A DNA stretch of 30,917 nucleotides, taken from the IMG/VR virus record IMGVR_UViG_3300010885_031629, positions 1-30,917 of that record. One strand, given 5' to 3'. Both the position numbers and the translations under genes were made by a program. How positions within the stretch are numbered: position 1 is the stretch's first letter; each line of letters begins with the position of its first letter. Positions 30,347 to 30,917 of the stretch are shown here, in pieces. The DNA is from a virus. The notes below the pieces were generated by a model. It did no database searches, had not been told where the DNA came from, and saw only the letters and a list, made by a program, of their open reading frames with translations.

Positions 30347-30917
30347 ATGAACACAGTAGAAAAAGAACTACACGGTTATATCAATGGAACAGAGCGTTTC
30401 AGTGGATATGATTCTTACGATTCAGCAGAAGGAGATATGTCTTATTTTGATAATGACGATATGTCTTATTTTGATAATGATGATATGTCTTATGCTTCTG
30501 GTCCAAACGCTGCTTCGGCAATGTCTGACCCTTATGTTATCCAATACGAAAACACAGGTTTAGTAGACGTAACAGCTATCCTTTTTGGATATAATGATTA
30601 CTTTGGTGCAGCTAACTATGGTAATGCTCCAGCAGTAACGATTACTAACTTACAAGGTGGTACTTATGGTCGTTTAATTGCACAATCGAATAACAAGTTT
30701 TTCAAAATCGGAAAATGGCGTTTTCAATCTGCAAGTGCTTCCCAATTATCTCAAACTTTGCAGTTAAACCACGTTGATGCGAATGGTAAACAATATTCAA
30801 CTCCGTTGAATTTATCCATTATGCGTGATGCGTATCAGCAACAATCTGACATCTTAGATGTAACTAAACCAGTAACAGTTGATGGTAATACTTATATTAC
30901 TTTCACTTTAAAGGCAG
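30347..30917 (+). CDS. Putative major virion (capsid) protein, 3'-truncated
   Basis: The frame opens at ATG 30347 and runs off the window after 190 residues. It starts MNTVEKELHGYINGTERFSG. An acidic DMSYFDND repeat follows, then a Ser/Thr/Asn-rich, strand-heavy region (YVIQYENTGLVDVTAILFGY, KFFKIGKWRFQSASASQL, ITFTLKA). All four visible Arg codons are CGT and Ile is often ATC, unlike the AGA/ATA-rich neighbours, which suggests very high expression. Context (packaging-type ATPase, small membrane proteins) favours a jelly-roll major capsid protein. A fibre or other abundant surface protein is the alternative. No family match is claimed. Confidence 0.5.
   Translation, partial: MNTVEKELHGYINGTERFSGYDSYDSAEGDMSYFDNDDMSYFDNDDMSYASGPNAASAMSDPYVIQYENTGLVDVTAILFGYNDYFGAANYGNAPAVTITNLQGGTYGRLIAQSNNKFFKIGKWRFQSASASQLSQTLQLNHVDANGKQYSTPLNLSIMRDAYQQQSDILDVTKPVTVDGNTYITFTLKA
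30434..30493 (+). repeat. 24-bp in-frame tandem repeat in the virion gene
   Basis: GATATGTCTTATTTTGATAA plus GAC/GAT (24 bp) occurs at 30434-30457 and 30458-30481, with a 12-bp third partial copy at 30482-30493. It encodes DMSYFDND twice, then DMSY. The copies differ by one base. Confidence 0.9.

Noticed and set aside
1-30917. tRNA genes, CRISPR arrays, insertion sequences or an integrase in the window
   Set aside because: No cloverleaf-like segment, spaced direct-repeat array, transposase or tyrosine/serine recombinase motif was seen in the sequence or its open frames.

Overview
The window is a 30.9 kb AT-rich segment, nearly all coded on the + strand, that reads as part of a phage or phage-like mobile element of a Bacteroidetes host, most likely Flavobacteriia-like. 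The reasons are TAnnTTTG-type -7 boxes, A-rich leaders in place of Shine-Dalgarno sites (AAAAAAATAAyT-ATG recurs before several starts), TAA-dominated stops, tightly overlapping small genes, and phage-type replication and recombination genes. No rRNA, tRNA, CRISPR array or insertion sequence was seen. Both ends cut through a gene.

Left part (1-10.5 kb), replication, recombination and modification: a 5'-truncated protein with polymerase-like motifs, an SSB-like protein with an acidic PPF tail, a pyrimidine-dimer-glycosylase-like protein, a CmoA-like methyltransferase, a C5-cytosine DNA methyltransferase, a probable replication initiator or helicase loader, DnaB helicase and an XRE repressor. 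A 20-bp palindrome lies between the repressor and a RecE-like nuclease. Then come a possible structured RNA, RecT, an HNH protein and a RusA resolvase.

Middle (10.5-23.3 kb), polyvalent proteins: four large or mid-sized genes (296, 2069, 717 and 685 aa) plus a SprT-like metalloprotease. The 2069-aa protein holds a Strawberry-notch-type SF2 helicase. The 717-aa protein holds two ADP-ribosyltransferase-like domains. These proteins are divided by a recurring short junction peptide (Y-A-x-G-[GS]-x-[IV]); five copies share an identical 20-nt DNA sequence, in two genes 8 kb apart.

Right part (23.3-30.9 kb), virion and host interaction: a convergent gene pair separated by a strong bidirectional terminator; a compact operon (24.2-29.85 kb) with a DnaA-domain-IV-like protein, a disordered 401-aa protein, a P9/A32/FtsK-HerA-like packaging ATPase candidate, small membrane and coiled-coil proteins, two glycosyltransferases (one split by a -1 frame change at a canonical slippery heptamer), then a terminator; and finally a small membrane protein and the start of a putative major virion protein with strikingly different codon use.

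A small P-loop ATPase, several tiny single-span membrane proteins and a highly expressed beta-rich virion protein, with no terminase, portal or tail gene in view, raise the possibility of a large tailless, membrane-containing (double-jelly-roll) Bacteroidetes virus. This is inference: the window ends before the capsid gene does, and all function calls come from reading motifs by eye.
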